DNA of 64,000 nt from Paraburkholderia sp. C35 (GCF_003121405.1 NZ_QBUY01000027.1:20683-84682), one strand, 5' to 3'. Shown: positions 8,860 through 18,263, counted from the stretch's first letter. The notes: a model not told the origin generated them from the sequence alone. Program-made: numbers and translations.

Positions 8860-9789
8860 ATGCTGACCTTCAAGCAGATCGAAGCCCTGTACTGGATCGT
8901 GCAACTGGGATCGTTCGAGGCCGCGGCGACGCGTCTGAATACGCCCCAGTCGGCGGTGTCCAAGCGTGTGCAGGAACTGGAGCGGGCTTTCGACCTCGTG
9001 GTTTTCGCCCGCGCCCGTCGCAGCGCCCGCCTGACCGGGAAAGGCGCTGAATTGTTCGAGTACGCGAAAGAGTTGCTGGAGCGGCGTGATCAGATCGTCG
9101 AGCGCATCATTTCGAAGGAAGCGCTCGTCAAGCAGATACGGATCGGCGTGACGGAACTCACGGCGCTGACGTGGCTGCCCCGCCTCGTGGCTGCGATTCA
9201 GGCCGAGTATCCGAAAGTGAAGGTGGAAGCCGAGGTGGAACTGAATGCGACGCTGCGTGAGAGGCTCGCGGCCGATACGGTCGATGTCATCATCGTGCCG
9301 CAGACGCAGGCCACCGAGCCGTTCGCGGCCACACCCGTCGGCCATGTCGACAACGCGTGGATGTGTGCAGCCAGTCTCGCCCCGCGCAAGACCGCCATTC
9401 CGATTACCGAGATCGCGAAATATCCACTGATTCTGCAAGGTGGCTTATCCGGCACCGGCTACGTGTATAGCCGATTTTTGCAGGATCACGGCGTCAGCCT
9501 TCAGAAAGTACTGGCAAGCAATAGCCTCATTGCGCAGATCGGGCTGACGTTGTCGGGGCTCGGCGTCAGCTATCTGCCCAAAGCTTGTCTGCACCATATG
9601 CTCGAACGACGCGCACTCATGGTGGTGCCGACAAGGCCCGCATTGCCGCCGGTGACATACGTCGCGATGCATCGAGCAGACCAGTCGCATTCGTTGAACG
9701 CGGCCATCGCGAGACTGGCCGCGCAAACGTGTGATTTCAGTTCGAACCTGCTCGATCCGGGGTTGCCGCAACTGCAGCCTGCGCAATAG
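8860..9789 (+). CDS. LysR-family regulator divergent from the symporter gene
   Basis: A 309-residue LysR regulator. The winged helix is LTFKQIEALYWIVQLGSFEA followed by AATRLNTPQSAVSKRVQELE. The effector domain includes LTLSGLGVSYLPK, typical of the C-terminal subdomain. It is transcribed away from the dctA-like/aminotransferase operon, across an intergenic region of about 190 bases that holds a 9-bp inverted repeat. It most likely controls that operon. The effector is unknown; an amino acid or dicarboxylate is plausible from context. Confidence 0.9.
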   Translation: MLTFKQIEALYWIVQLGSFEAAATRLNTPQSAVSKRVQELERAFDLVVFARARRSARLTGKGAELFEYAKELLERRDQIVERIISKEALVKQIRIGVTELTALTWLPRLVAAIQAEYPKVKVEAEVELNATLRERLAADTVDVIIVPQTQATEPFAATPVGHVDNAWMCAASLAPRKTAIPITEIAKYPLILQGGLSGTGYVYSRFLQDHGVSLQKVLASNSLIAQIGLTLSGLGVSYLPKACLHHMLERRALMVVPTRPALPPVTYVAMHRADQSHSLNAAIARLAAQTCDFSSNLLDPGLPQLQPAQ

Positions 9790-10209
9790 TGATTGCACCA
9801 AATCACGGAGCATCGAGCTTCATCCGACTGTGGTCGATTGTTATGTCATCTCGCCGCACTCGCCCTCCCCGGCATCGTCGGCTACGCCCGTTGATCGGCC
9901 AAAGCCGACGATCGCCGATCAGCCGTTGTGCGGCGGCTGAAGGTTGCTTCACTGACATTCGCAAGCCCGTGCCGACGAATGTCTCCTCTCTCTATCGACG
10001 AAGTCTTCACGACCCGTTGCGGCCAGTCGACTCGTCATAGTACCAATGGCAGCTGGTCGACCATATCCGTCTCGATTGATCATGTTGGATTGTTCGGAGA
10101 TATCAGTCGGGGCAGCTTATCCTTCATGAGCGGACGTTCGTGGAGATTTAGTGAACGTCCGAACCTGGCCAAACCCACTCCGCTTGACTCACTCGTCGCC
10201 ATAAGTCAA
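9790..10209. other. No gene recognised between lysR and purA
   Basis: About 420 bases between two convergent genes (LysR on plus, purA on minus). No reading frame with family motifs is seen and there is no clear terminator hairpin with a T-tract. Confidence 0.5.
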
Positions 10210-11514
10210 TCAGGCAGCCATGCCGTCAGTGTCTTCGAATGGAAATCGCAAGACTATCGCATCATCACGTTCAGGACCCGTGGTAACTATTGACACTGCA
10301 ACGCCGACGTCCTGCTGAATCGCCTCGATCAGCGCCGTGGCCTGGCGCGGCAACTCTCCATAAGAGCGGACGCCCCGCGTTGGGCCTTCCCAACCGTCAA
10401 AGCGTTTGAGAACCGGCTGCAAGCGCTGCTGCTCGGCGTTAGTTGACGGCATGTAGTCGATGCGTCGCCCATCGAGTTCGTAGCCTACACACAGGTAGAC
10501 CGAATCCAGGCCATCAAGGACGTCCAGCTTGGATAGCGCCAGGCGATCGATGCCCGCGACTTTGCAACTCTCGCGCAATTGCACCGTGTCCAGCCAGCCG
10601 CAGCGACGTGGACGGCCCGTGTTGACGCCATACTCGGCGCCGCGTTGCCGGAGCACATCGCCGACTGCGCCGCCCACTTCGGACGTGAAAGGCCCTTCGC
10701 CGACACGCGTTGCATAGACCTTGCTGACACCAAGTACCTGCCCGATGCGCGACGGCGCGATGCCGGTGCCGCTGGCCGCGCCGGCGGCGACCGTGGTCGA
10801 CGACGTCACATACGGATAGCTGCCCCAGTCCACGTCGAGCATCACGGCTTGCGAGCCTTCGAACACCGTGCGCTTGCCCGATGCATGGGCGCGGTCTAGC
10901 TGTTCCCACACGCGCCCTACGAACGGCAGGATTCTCGGCGCCACGGCGAGCAGGTCGTTCAACATCGTGTCTCGCGGGAAAGACTCCAAACCGAGGCCGC
11001 GGAACCACGCGTTATGGTGCGCGAGCAGCCCATCGAGCTTTTGCGCAAGCAGTTCCGGTTCAGCAAGGTCACAGACCCGCAACGCTCGGCGTCCAACCTT
11101 GTCTTCGTAGGCCGGACCGATGCCGCGTAGCGTGGTGCCGATCGGCTCTGCGCGCAAGCGTTCCTGCGCGGCGTCGATCGCGCGATGGACGGGGAGAACC
11201 AGCGTGGCCGTCTCGGCAATCTGCAGCACGTCCGGCGTGACGCGAATGCCAAGCGCAGCCACACGATCGATCTCCGCCAGCAGCGCTTCGGGATCAAGCG
11301 CGACGCCGTTGCCGATCAGACCGCGCTTGCCGCGCACGACTCCGCTGGGAAGCAGCGCCAGCTTGTAGGTCTGACCGTTCACCACAAGCGTGTGGCCGGC
11401 GTTGTGGCCACCGTTGTAGCGGACCACGATGTCCGCATTCTCGGCAAGCCAGTCCACGATCCGGCCCTTTCCTTCATCGCCCCATTGCGCGCCAACGACA
11501 ACGACATTCGACAT
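10210..11514 (-). CDS. purA: Adenylosuccinate synthetase, divergent paralogue
   Basis: A full-length 434-residue adenylosuccinate synthetase, which joins IMP and aspartate using GTP in AMP synthesis. Present are the N-terminal loop GAQWGDEGKGRIVDWL with catalytic Asp13, GGHNAGHT with catalytic His41, IGTTLRGIGPAYEDKVGRRA, NTGRPRRCGWLD and SKLDVLDG. The segment EGSQAVMLDVDWGSYPYVTS departs from the usual EGAQGxLLDxDHGTYPFVTS: His becomes Trp, and GT or GA becomes AV. The context is unusual: a lone gene divergent from a GcvA-like LysR gene, among accessory genes and without purine genes. It is probably a second copy beside a housekeeping purA elsewhere, perhaps inducible or inhibitor-tolerant. 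That role is inference. Confidence 0.93.
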   Translation of the reverse strand: MSNVVVVGAQWGDEGKGRIVDWLAENADIVVRYNGGHNAGHTLVVNGQTYKLALLPSGVVRGKRGLIGNGVALDPEALLAEIDRVAALGIRVTPDVLQIAETATLVLPVHRAIDAAQERLRAEPIGTTLRGIGPAYEDKVGRRALRVCDLAEPELLAQKLDGLLAHHNAWFRGLGLESFPRDTMLNDLLAVAPRILPFVGRVWEQLDRAHASGKRTVFEGSQAVMLDVDWGSYPYVTSSTTVAAGAASGTGIAPSRIGQVLGVSKVYATRVGEGPFTSEVGGAVGDVLRQRGAEYGVNTGRPRRCGWLDTVQLRESCKVAGIDRLALSKLDVLDGLDSVYLCVGYELDGRRIDYMPSTNAEQQRLQPVLKRFDGWEGPTRGVRSYGELPRQATALIEAIQQDVGVAVSIVTTGPERDDAIVLRFPFEDTDGMAA

Positions 11515-11605
11515 ACAGTAGCTTTCCTTGTGACTTAATCAAACAGATTCGAAATACGATCTATCCCCATGCGGCTCAATATAGGCGTGCGATGCCGTCA
11601 CGAAA

Positions 11606-11625
11606 ATCGATATAAAATCATCGAT
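11606..11625. promoter_or_regulatory. Paired ATCGAT sites in the purA/lysR intergenic region
   Basis: Two copies of the palindrome ATCGAT (11606-11611 and 11620-11625) sit 14 bases apart within an AT-rich stretch, between purA and the divergent LysR gene. This is a candidate LysR operator. Confidence 0.45.
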
Positions 11626-11658
11626 ACTGTCAGAAAAAATCACATAGGGATTGCCCAC

Positions 11659-12561
11659 ATGCCTCGCCGTCTTCCGCCGTTGAACGCGCTACGCGTATTC
11701 GAAGCCGCCGCGAGGCTGGAAAGCTTCTCGGCCGCAGCCGACGAGCTTTGCGTCACGCACGGGGCGGTTAGCCGTCAGGTGGGCCAACTGGAAGCCTGGC
11801 TTGGACACAATCTGTTCGAGCGCCGCGGCCGAAGAGTTGTCCTGACCGCTCGAGGGCGCAATTACTTGTCGGAGATATCGGCAGCGCTTGACCGCATCGC
11901 GCTGGCCACCAACGAACAGCTCCGGGTCACGCAACAGCAAATCATCAGGGTCAATGCGCCGACGACATTCGCATTGCGATGGCTATTGCCACGGCTTTCC
12001 AACTTCCAGCTAACCTATCCAGCGGTGGAAGTGCGGTTGACGACTTCGGACGAACCGATCGAACGGCTCCACGACGAATTCGACGTAGCGATTCGCGGCA
12101 GTGAGCAGAAATCGGCGGGGTACGTAGTCAACGAGTTTCTGGTGGAAGTCCGGCTGCCGGTGTGCTCGCCCAAGGTGCTGGAATCGCATCCCATTCGCCA
12201 GCTCTCGGACCTGGCACATCACACCCTGCTGCACACTGCGACCTATCCCGGCCTCTGGGCCGAATGGCTGGCGGCCTGCGGTAACCCTCGGCTTGCTGAA
12301 AGCAATTCGCTGCAGCTTGACCACTTTTATTTGACCTTGCAGGCCGCCATTGATGGTCTGGGTATCGCGATGGGCCCAACCGCGTTGGTAGCGCTCGATG
12401 TCAAGGAGGGACGTCTCGTGTTTCCGTTCGACGGGCCGACCCTGCCAGCATGGCGCTACTGTAGCTACGTCCACAATGCACGCCTTGACGATCCCGCCGT
12501 CAATGCATTTCTGACGTGGTTGCGCGAACTGGGGAATCGTTTCTCACGCAATGTTGGGTGA
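11659..12561 (+). CDS. GcvA-like LysR regulator divergent from purA
   Basis: A 300-residue regulator with the GcvA-type start MPRRLPPLNALRVFEAAARL and the helix-turn-helix FSAAADELCVTHGAVSRQVG. The effector domain carries the subgroup features RLSNFQLTYPAVEVRL and IDGLGIAMGPTALV. The ATG at 11659 fits the family N-terminus; the 30-codon upstream extension lies in the promoter. It faces away from purA across 144 bases that hold a repeated ATCGAT motif, so it probably regulates purA and itself. GcvA-type proteins often respond to small metabolites and can control acquired enzymes. Confidence 0.9.
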   Translation: MPRRLPPLNALRVFEAAARLESFSAAADELCVTHGAVSRQVGQLEAWLGHNLFERRGRRVVLTARGRNYLSEISAALDRIALATNEQLRVTQQQIIRVNAPTTFALRWLLPRLSNFQLTYPAVEVRLTTSDEPIERLHDEFDVAIRGSEQKSAGYVVNEFLVEVRLPVCSPKVLESHPIRQLSDLAHHTLLHTATYPGLWAEWLAACGNPRLAESNSLQLDHFYLTLQAAIDGLGIAMGPTALVALDVKEGRLVFPFDGPTLPAWRYCSYVHNARLDDPAVNAFLTWLRELGNRFSRNVG

Positions 12562-12707
12562 ATAGAACTGACTTCATAAGTGTCGGCAAGAATTGACAGC
12601 GGCATTGATGAAACCACTTTGAGTGAGTCAAACTTCTTCGAGCGACTTCTCCAGATTGTTGACGGTCCACATGCTCGTATCGAATATCTCAAGATGGCGG
12701 GTCGCGA

Positions 12708-12735
12708 AAGATCGTCCCCTACCCCAACTCGCTCG
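12708..12735 (+). repeat. 28-nt direct repeat, copy 1
   Basis: The word starts AAGATCGTCCCCTACCCC and ends ACTCGCTCG. It recurs at 15422-15449 with 26 of 28 bases identical and in the same orientation. The two copies bracket the decayed region with the lipocalin-like gene and the UspA/AraC remnants. Confidence 0.75.
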
Positions 12736-13860
12736 TTCTACTTTCGCGCCGGCCTTCTGCGAACGAGCCTCTACATTCGCCCTGGCGAGCTGCACTTCGA
12801 CGGCTGCTGCGAGAGTACACCGGTCGATCGGTGCCTGGCAGCACCGACCGGTCATCGGGTTATCGGTCTTTATGGATGTTTGTCAGTCTCAACGTCAGAG
12901 CTGCTCTCCGTGCACAGGTGACAGCCGCGTGGCGAGGCTCGTTGACAGTCGAGTACAACGATTTTAGTTGACTCCCGTGTTTTTCAACACGACAGTCATC
13001 TAGGTCTAGCAGCGTGTCCTTGAGTTCACCAATTGCTCCTGCACATCGCTATCAACTGCCCCACAGTAGACGGCACTCCAATGTCACCAATGGCCGATCA
13101 GCCGAAGGATTCCGCCCCCCTCGCAAACGCGTCGCCCGCCTTCGAGGATTGCCGCAATAGCGTCGTGGGTTATCGCGGCAACGAAGGGAGCACTACGGTG
13201 GTTGCGCCGACCAGGTCAAGGCCTGCCTAATATTTTCTTGAGACTCGACAAAAAGCGAACAATGAAATCGAAGATTTCCCAAACCATCGATGATCAGACA
13301 TCCTATTGATTCCAGCATCAGGAAAATGTGGCAACATGAGAAACCGATAAGGGCGCGCCGATGCAGACAGCAACGGGTAGCGCACGGTCGACCACTCCTC
13401 TATTTGAAATATGGTTAGCTCCAGTAGGCGTTCTGGTCAATCGACAGAATTCCAAGTTATCAACGTTTTGGCGCCAGCGCATTCGGCGCCTTCAGATCCG
13501 TCCTGGCCAGCGCACAGGCCGATGTGCCGCTCCGGTTTGGCCGGGTCCCGGCGAATCATGCTGTTTGCGCCTCGCTGGCTAACCCGTCGCCGAGTCGGGC
13601 ACCGGCGTTGCCGGCTCTCCCTGGGCGGTCAACCCGGCCATCCAGTCCCACCTCATCATCCGCTTGCTCGGGGAGCGGCCCAGTCCTCGTGCGGAATGCT
13701 GCCAATGGATTGCGCGGGATTTGCGCAAAACAAGACTTCAAGCCGCGCCAGCAACCGACGGCCACTCTCCACAACGTATCATCCGTGCATCGAACGATGC
13801 GTTCTATCAGATAGCTGACTCTCAGGTTCTGGCAGGCGCTCGGAATGGCCAGAACTTTTC

Positions 13861-13890
13861 AGCCGGCTCAATTTGAGCCGGCTTGTTTTC
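13861..13890. terminator. Strong hairpin, terminator-like
   Basis: AGCCGGCTCAA (13861-13871) pairs with TTGAGCCGGCT (13873-13883) and is followed by TGTTTTC on the plus strand. Before it, CTTTTC gives a shorter run for the minus strand. No intact gene ends here, so it may be the leftover terminator of a lost gene or the end of an unseen small RNA. Confidence 0.55.
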
Positions 13891-14341
13891 GTGCTCGACG
13901 AATGTGAGCACGCCAACTCTCAAATTACTAAGCGTCATAAAAGTATTGCAAAAGGTAATGCGACGTGGAACCGTTTCCACCGATATTCTGCCACCGCAGC
14001 GCCGGAAGTACCGTGTTCGGTCAGCCAGAACCTGAGAGAAAGCCGAGGATGAAAGCCAACGGTCGGCGCTGCACTCCGGCTGTTCACGAAGTGACTTTAT
14101 TGCAGCGGATCCCGCGCTTACACCTACCTGGCCGACATTCAGAAGACGATGTCGCGATACGTGTGCGTTCTTGGTCGCGTCCAGTGGCAGGTTGCTTGTC
14201 TGTCGACTATCTTTCCATCATCGACGACTCAGTTTTACCGCCTATTCGCAACCTGACGAATATTTGCAGACAGTCATCCGGATACCAGCATCGATGCACG
14301 GGTTTACCGGAGCTAGACTCGCTCATTCAAAGGAGCGTCTC

Positions 14342-14842
14342 GTGCCAAAAATCTTTTCTGTTGCTTCCCTCGTCATGTTGTACCTGTCCACGTCCGCGTG
14401 GGCCGATCCGGATACGTTGCTGGGGACATGGCGTCTGAAATCATTCGTGCGCGAAGTTGTCGGGACGAACGAGCGATACAACCAGTTGGGAGAACAACCT
14501 GACGGCTATCTCACCTACTCGTCGGATGGTCGCATGCTCGCGCTGTTCGTGTCTGGCGACCAGCCGCGGCCGCAAAACGAACCCTCCGACGACGAGCGCG
14601 TCAAGCTCCACAAATCGATGCTTGCATACGGTGGAACGTATAGCGTGTCGCCGGGAAAGGTCGTCCATCATATCGACATCGAATGGGACGGCAGGCGAAT
14701 CGGAACCGACCAGGTTCGCTTTTACACTATTAATGGCGATACGCTTTCCATCAAGACCGAACCCAACAAAAGCCCGGTCGATGGCCGTGAGGGCATAGGC
14801 ATCCTGATCTTCGAACGAGTAAAGAGCACGCAGCCGCAGTGA
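14342..14842 (+). CDS. Exported lipocalin-like domain protein
   Basis: A 166-residue protein with a Sec signal peptide (LVMLYLSTSAWA, cleavage after AWA) followed by DPDTLLGTWRLKSF. Later come the motifs PDGYLTYSSDGRMLALFVSG and YGGTYSVSPGKVVHHIDI, typical of the lipocalin-like family (PF13924 type) found in proteobacteria. The start is GTG at 14342, preceded by AAGGAG, although the frame stays open upstream. It is probably periplasmic and may bind a small hydrophobic ligand; no enzymatic residues are recognised. It stands alone between two decayed regions. Confidence 0.8.
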   Translation: MPKIFSVASLVMLYLSTSAWADPDTLLGTWRLKSFVREVVGTNERYNQLGEQPDGYLTYSSDGRMLALFVSGDQPRPQNEPSDDERVKLHKSMLAYGGTYSVSPGKVVHHIDIEWDGRRIGTDQVRFYTINGDTLSIKTEPNKSPVDGREGIGILIFERVKSTQPQ

Positions 14843-14918
14843 GTGGGCAATATCGGTGCGGCTGGTTGCAGCAATTGTCGACCGACTGGTAGTTTCCGCG
14901 ATCTACCTGGACGACTTC

Positions 14919-15149
14919 AGGCTCCATCGTCACGAGCACGCTGCACGCCAACCTGTCCAGCGGTAGGCCATCTACCTTGCCACTCCACCATTGCGCGATC
15001 CCGTGGGTTCGACGATGTCCCACGGCGATCAGATCGGTTTCCAGGACATGCGCGACATACAGAATCCTCTCCAGTGGATTACCGATCGCAAAATGATCAA
15101 TCGTCTTGATTCCTCGCCTTGCCAGTCTCTGAAGACCTTCTTCAAGGAT
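14919..15149 (-). pseudogene. Universal stress protein (UspA) remnant, C-terminal part
   Basis: Reading the minus strand from 15149 gives ILEEGLQRLARRGIKTIDHF, then GNPLERILYVAHVLETDLIA and VGHRRTHGIAQWWSGKVDGL, ending LACSVLVTMEP. This is the C-terminal half of a UspA-fold protein, including the D-L-I-A-V-G-H-R strand and a degraded G-x2-G-x9-G(S/T) nucleotide motif. The N-terminal half and start codon are missing. The similarity stops abruptly at 15149, where an AraC remnant begins on the other strand, and the frame runs on past the expected C-terminus. It is not expected to function. Confidence 0.75.
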
Positions 15150-15150
15150 C

Positions 15151-15306
15151 GAGCGGGGCCGTCACTCGCTTGAAATATTCGCTCGGGAAACTGGGTTTCG
15201 TGACAGAACTCACCTTCGTGAAGCCTTCACGCGCGGGTACGGTGCGACGCCTCAAGCCGTGCGCAGAGAAGCACGTAATCCGGCCACTGCCCTCGCCGAC
15301 GACTAG
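15151..15306 (+). pseudogene. AraC/XylS-family regulator remnant, C-terminal HTH
   Basis: The plus-strand frame from 15151 to the TAG at 15304-15306 reads SLEIFARETGFRDRTHLREA then FTRGYGATPQAVRREARN. This is the second helix-turn-helix and C-terminus of an AraC-family protein of the GlxA/FtrA type. Everything upstream is missing: the reading abuts the UspA remnant on the opposite strand at about 15150. The stop lies at the natural family end. It is a truncated fragment left by a deletion or rearrangement. Confidence 0.75.
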
Positions 15307-15421
15307 TGCGAGCAACGTTTCGCACAGTCCTTAAGGCTGAATCTTCCGACATCCGCCACGTATTGCAGCGTTGACCAGTCCGACGGGTGGTCATTGTCTG
15401 TATGGACGCCAATGGGTTCGG

Positions 15422-15449
15422 AAGATCGCCCCCTACCCTAACTCGCTCG
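15422..15449 (+). repeat. 28-nt direct repeat, copy 2
   Basis: Matches 12708-12735 at 26 of 28 positions in the same orientation. It lies about 145 bases beyond the 3' end of the Gfo/Idh/MocA gene. No transposase or integrase is associated. Confidence 0.75.
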
Positions 15450-15593
15450 CCCCGTAGTCGCGCCGAAGTTCGGCGAACTACCTAAGGCGTCTCTCAAGAA
15501 TGCGTAGGCCGAGTGACGGCCATTTGATGGCTCAACAGACATTCCGAATCTTGAGCATAAACCGGGGGTCTTGGGGTGCCCGTGATATCGACA

Positions 15594-16658
15594 TTAGGAA
15601 AGAGCGATCTCTCGCTCCTCGTTGATTGATCGATAGCCGGCGGTTGAAACCTCCTGAACCAGGATATTGAGTTCAAGACTACACAGCGGGTCGACTTCGC
15701 TTTCGCCGCGGATAACGCTCACAAAATGCTCTGCGCCATCCTTAAACTTGATCGGAATGGAGCTACAGTCAATCCGCTGCCCCTTGGGAAATTCGGAGTT
15801 CACCAACACAACATAGCCTTTGCTGCTGGTGCGAAGCACGCCATCGGTTCCATATACGATGAGGCCACGGTTTGTCGGATCAACTTCCTCCTCGGGACCT
15901 TCGTCCATCTGGGTCCAGCTTCCCTCGGCCTGGCCCAGCGCTTGTGGCCATTTCATCGTGACCACTGCGTTATCCTCCATTTCGGGCGGGATGTTCTCCT
16001 TCACGAAATGACCCGCCATCGCAGAGACGCTGGTTGGCCGTCCGAACACGTGGCAGAGGTAGCTGATGCCGTAGTAGCAATAATTGATGAGAATGCCGCC
16101 ACCGTTCTTTTCCATATCCCAAAGCCAGTCGGTAAAGAACTTCGACGCGCCGGATTTTTCCGTTCCTGCATTCGCATTGCGCCACTTGGCCCAGAACGGT
16201 CGACCAATCGCCCCTTCGCGGATGAGGTCAAAGCCTTTGCGGAGCGGGGCCTTCCAGATTGACAGAGAATTGACGACGAGCTTGACCCCCGTCTCATCGA
16301 CAATCCGTTTCATTTCCCACGCATCTTCCATCGTCGTGCATAGCGGCTTGTCCATCAGGATATGCAAACCTTTCTTCGCCGCTGCCCGAACGGGAGCGAC
16401 CTTCGCATTACTTGGCAAGCCAATCAGCACCGCGTCAAGCTGTTCGGTCTCCAGCATTTCGTTGTAGTCGGCGTAGACTCGTTCGATTCCGAGATCGTTG
16501 CGCAGCCTGTCGTGAAGTTCCTGATGCTCTTCGGTCGCGGCGACCAGTTTCACGCCTGGATGATCGCGAAACTCGAAAAAGACACCCTTTCCCCAAACGG
16601 GCCAAAAGTGATCATGTACCGCGCCGATGATGCCGATTCGTACTTCCTTTGAACTCAT
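15594..16658 (-). CDS. Gfo/Idh/MocA-family oxidoreductase
   Basis: A 354-residue NAD(P)-dependent sugar or cyclitol dehydrogenase-like protein. The N-terminal Rossmann segment RIGIIGAVHDHFW departs from the usual GxGxxG. The family EKP motif appears as MDKPLCTT, keeping the catalytic Lys. The C-terminal half has the Gfo/Idh/MocA alpha/beta domain (MEKNGGGILINYCYYGISYL), with Tyr where the family usually has the D-x-x-x-H pair. The ATG at 16658 is chosen with GGAGAG upstream; in-frame ATGs lie at 16664 and 16673. It is last in an apparent porin-MFS-oxidoreductase transcription unit. The substrate is unknown. Confidence 0.85.
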   Translation of the reverse strand: MSSKEVRIGIIGAVHDHFWPVWGKGVFFEFRDHPGVKLVAATEEHQELHDRLRNDLGIERVYADYNEMLETEQLDAVLIGLPSNAKVAPVRAAAKKGLHILMDKPLCTTMEDAWEMKRIVDETGVKLVVNSLSIWKAPLRKGFDLIREGAIGRPFWAKWRNANAGTEKSGASKFFTDWLWDMEKNGGGILINYCYYGISYLCHVFGRPTSVSAMAGHFVKENIPPEMEDNAVVTMKWPQALGQAEGSWTQMDEGPEEEVDPTNRGLIVYGTDGVLRTSSKGYVVLVNSEFPKGQRIDCSSIPIKFKDGAEHFVSVIRGESEVDPLCSLELNILVQEVSTAGYRSINEEREIALS

Positions 16659-16747
16659 GGTCATTCTCTCCAAATCTATACGGAGCCAGCAGTGTTCATG
16701 CTGGAACGTCTAAGGGGCGCCGAACAAACGTGCGGCGATTTGATAGA

Positions 16748-18121
16748 TCAGCTTGCGCTCGGTGCGGCGACCGCTTGCTGCACGTCGGATGAGTGCCGAA
16801 GCATGCGCGATAGCACGAATGCGAGGAGCGATGCGAACAAGGCGGGGCCAGCTGCCACGAGAAGAAGATCGCGAGTTGGCCAGCCGAGGGCCATCAATAC
16901 ACCGCCAAGGGTTGGCCCGAGAATCGCACCACTTCGTCCGATGCCTAACGCCCAGCCAACGCCGGTCGAGCGCAGACTCGGCGGATAGGCAAAGGCGCTC
17001 ACAGCGTTCGCACCTGTCTGAGTGCCAATAACGAAGAATCCGGCGAGGAACGCGATTGTCGTGAAGTAGGCGATTGAGCTTCCTGCAAACGCCAGCAGTA
17101 CCTGCGTTAATGCACCTCCGCCCATCCCGATTCCGATCATCGTGAACGGATCGAGGCGTCGCACTAGGGCGGCCAGGGAAAATGTGCCGAGCACACTCCC
17201 GACTTGCATGAAGGCTGCGGCGCGGACGGAATCAGCCAGGTCAATGCCAGATGAGTGAGCGATGGTCGGAAGCCACGAAACCATGAAATACAACGACAGG
17301 ATGTTCGCGAAAAACATCACCCAGAGCACGATCGTGCGCGATGTTCGCCCCTCGGTGAACAGCCGTTTAATCGGGAAGCCGACTTCTCTTTCGCTGAGGC
17401 TGAGTTTGGCATCTGGATCGACCGAAACGGTAGGTGCAATCTGGTTGATGGCCTTGGCGACGAGATCGGAGCGGCCTCGCCGGGCAAGATCGACAATCGA
17501 CTGTGGTAGCAGAACGAAGATCGCCGCCAGGATCAGAAGTGGCGCGACGCCACCGAATACAAAGACCGAGCGCCAGCCGAGCGCTGGAATCATGTAAGCG
17601 GCGATCAATCCACCGCCTGCCGCACCAATCGCATAACCAGACGTTGTAATCATGGCAGCCGGCACCTTAAACCGGGCGGGACAGAACTCAGCAACATATG
17701 CCACGGTCAATGGCGTCAGTCCGCCGAGCCCGAGCCCGGAGATGAAACGCCACACCATCAGCGTTCCAATTCCCGTTGCGGTGATGGTGCCGAGAGAGCA
17801 AATCGCGAAGGTCAGAATGCAGGAGCACAGTACGCGTTTGCGGCCGACGCGGTCGCCCAACGCACCAAAGATCAGAGCGCCTAAAGTCGTTCCCAGCAGT
17901 CCACTGGAAAACACCGGGCCGAGCATCGCGCGCTCAACACCGAACTCATGCGTCAGCACAGGTGCGACGTAGGTGATCACCTGGATGTCGAAGCCATCTA
18001 CCAGCATCGCCATCAAGCACAGTGCGAGGATGCGCAAGCTCGTCGCATTTAGGGAACTGCGGTCAATCACTTCTGTGACATCAAGTGATCCGAGCTGGAT
18101 TGATCGTCGTGGTCGATCCAT
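16748..18121 (-). CDS. MFS carrier, aromatic acid:H+ symporter-like
   Basis: A 457-residue twelve-helix MFS protein of the AAHS type (PcaK/BenK/MhpT relatives). Signatures are LMAMLVDGFDIQVITYVAP in helix 1, GALGDRVGRKRVL in loop 2-3, RFISGLGLGGLTPLTVAYVAE in helix 4 and YPPSLRSTGVGWALGIGRSG in helix 11. The helix 1 D-G-F-D motif is the proton/substrate signature of this family. The ATG at 18121 has GGAGAC upstream. It sits between a porin gene and a Gfo/Idh/MocA dehydrogenase on the same strand, so the unit probably imports an organic acid and oxidises it. The exact substrate is unknown. Confidence 0.87.
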   Translation of the reverse strand: MDRPRRSIQLGSLDVTEVIDRSSLNATSLRILALCLMAMLVDGFDIQVITYVAPVLTHEFGVERAMLGPVFSSGLLGTTLGALIFGALGDRVGRKRVLCSCILTFAICSLGTITATGIGTLMVWRFISGLGLGGLTPLTVAYVAEFCPARFKVPAAMITTSGYAIGAAGGGLIAAYMIPALGWRSVFVFGGVAPLLILAAIFVLLPQSIVDLARRGRSDLVAKAINQIAPTVSVDPDAKLSLSEREVGFPIKRLFTEGRTSRTIVLWVMFFANILSLYFMVSWLPTIAHSSGIDLADSVRAAAFMQVGSVLGTFSLAALVRRLDPFTMIGIGMGGGALTQVLLAFAGSSIAYFTTIAFLAGFFVIGTQTGANAVSAFAYPPSLRSTGVGWALGIGRSGAILGPTLGGVLMALGWPTRDLLLVAAGPALFASLLAFVLSRMLRHSSDVQQAVAAPSAS

Positions 18122-18263
18122 GATGAGACTGTCTCCTTCCAGAAACACGCAGGATTCCGCGATAAGGGTGTTCCCATTTCACGCGGTGCGTGTCGATTTT
18201 CGATTGCCCTTACTTCAAACGAATCCTCTCGGCATTACGCTGAAGCAATCCGACGCGGTGCGA

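Larger units (their letters stand above)
12562..14341. other. Long non-coding, probably decayed stretch
   Basis: Almost 1.8 kb without a convincing gene. Several open frames near 13.4-13.9 kb are rich in Arg, Pro and Ser and match nothing I know. It holds one copy of a 28-nt direct repeat (12708-12735) and a strong hairpin at 13861-13883. I take it as the remains of deleted or decayed genes. Confidence 0.5.

Noticed and set aside
10210..11514. PurZ-like (aminoadenylosuccinate) synthetase
   Set aside because: The N-terminal loop keeps GDEGKG with Asp13, which phage PurZ enzymes replace, so ordinary adenylosuccinate synthetase activity is more likely.
13361..13876. Overlapping open frames in the 13.4-13.9 kb stretch
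   Set aside because: Arg/Pro/Ser-rich products in several frames, no ribosome site with spacing and no similarity that I can recognise.
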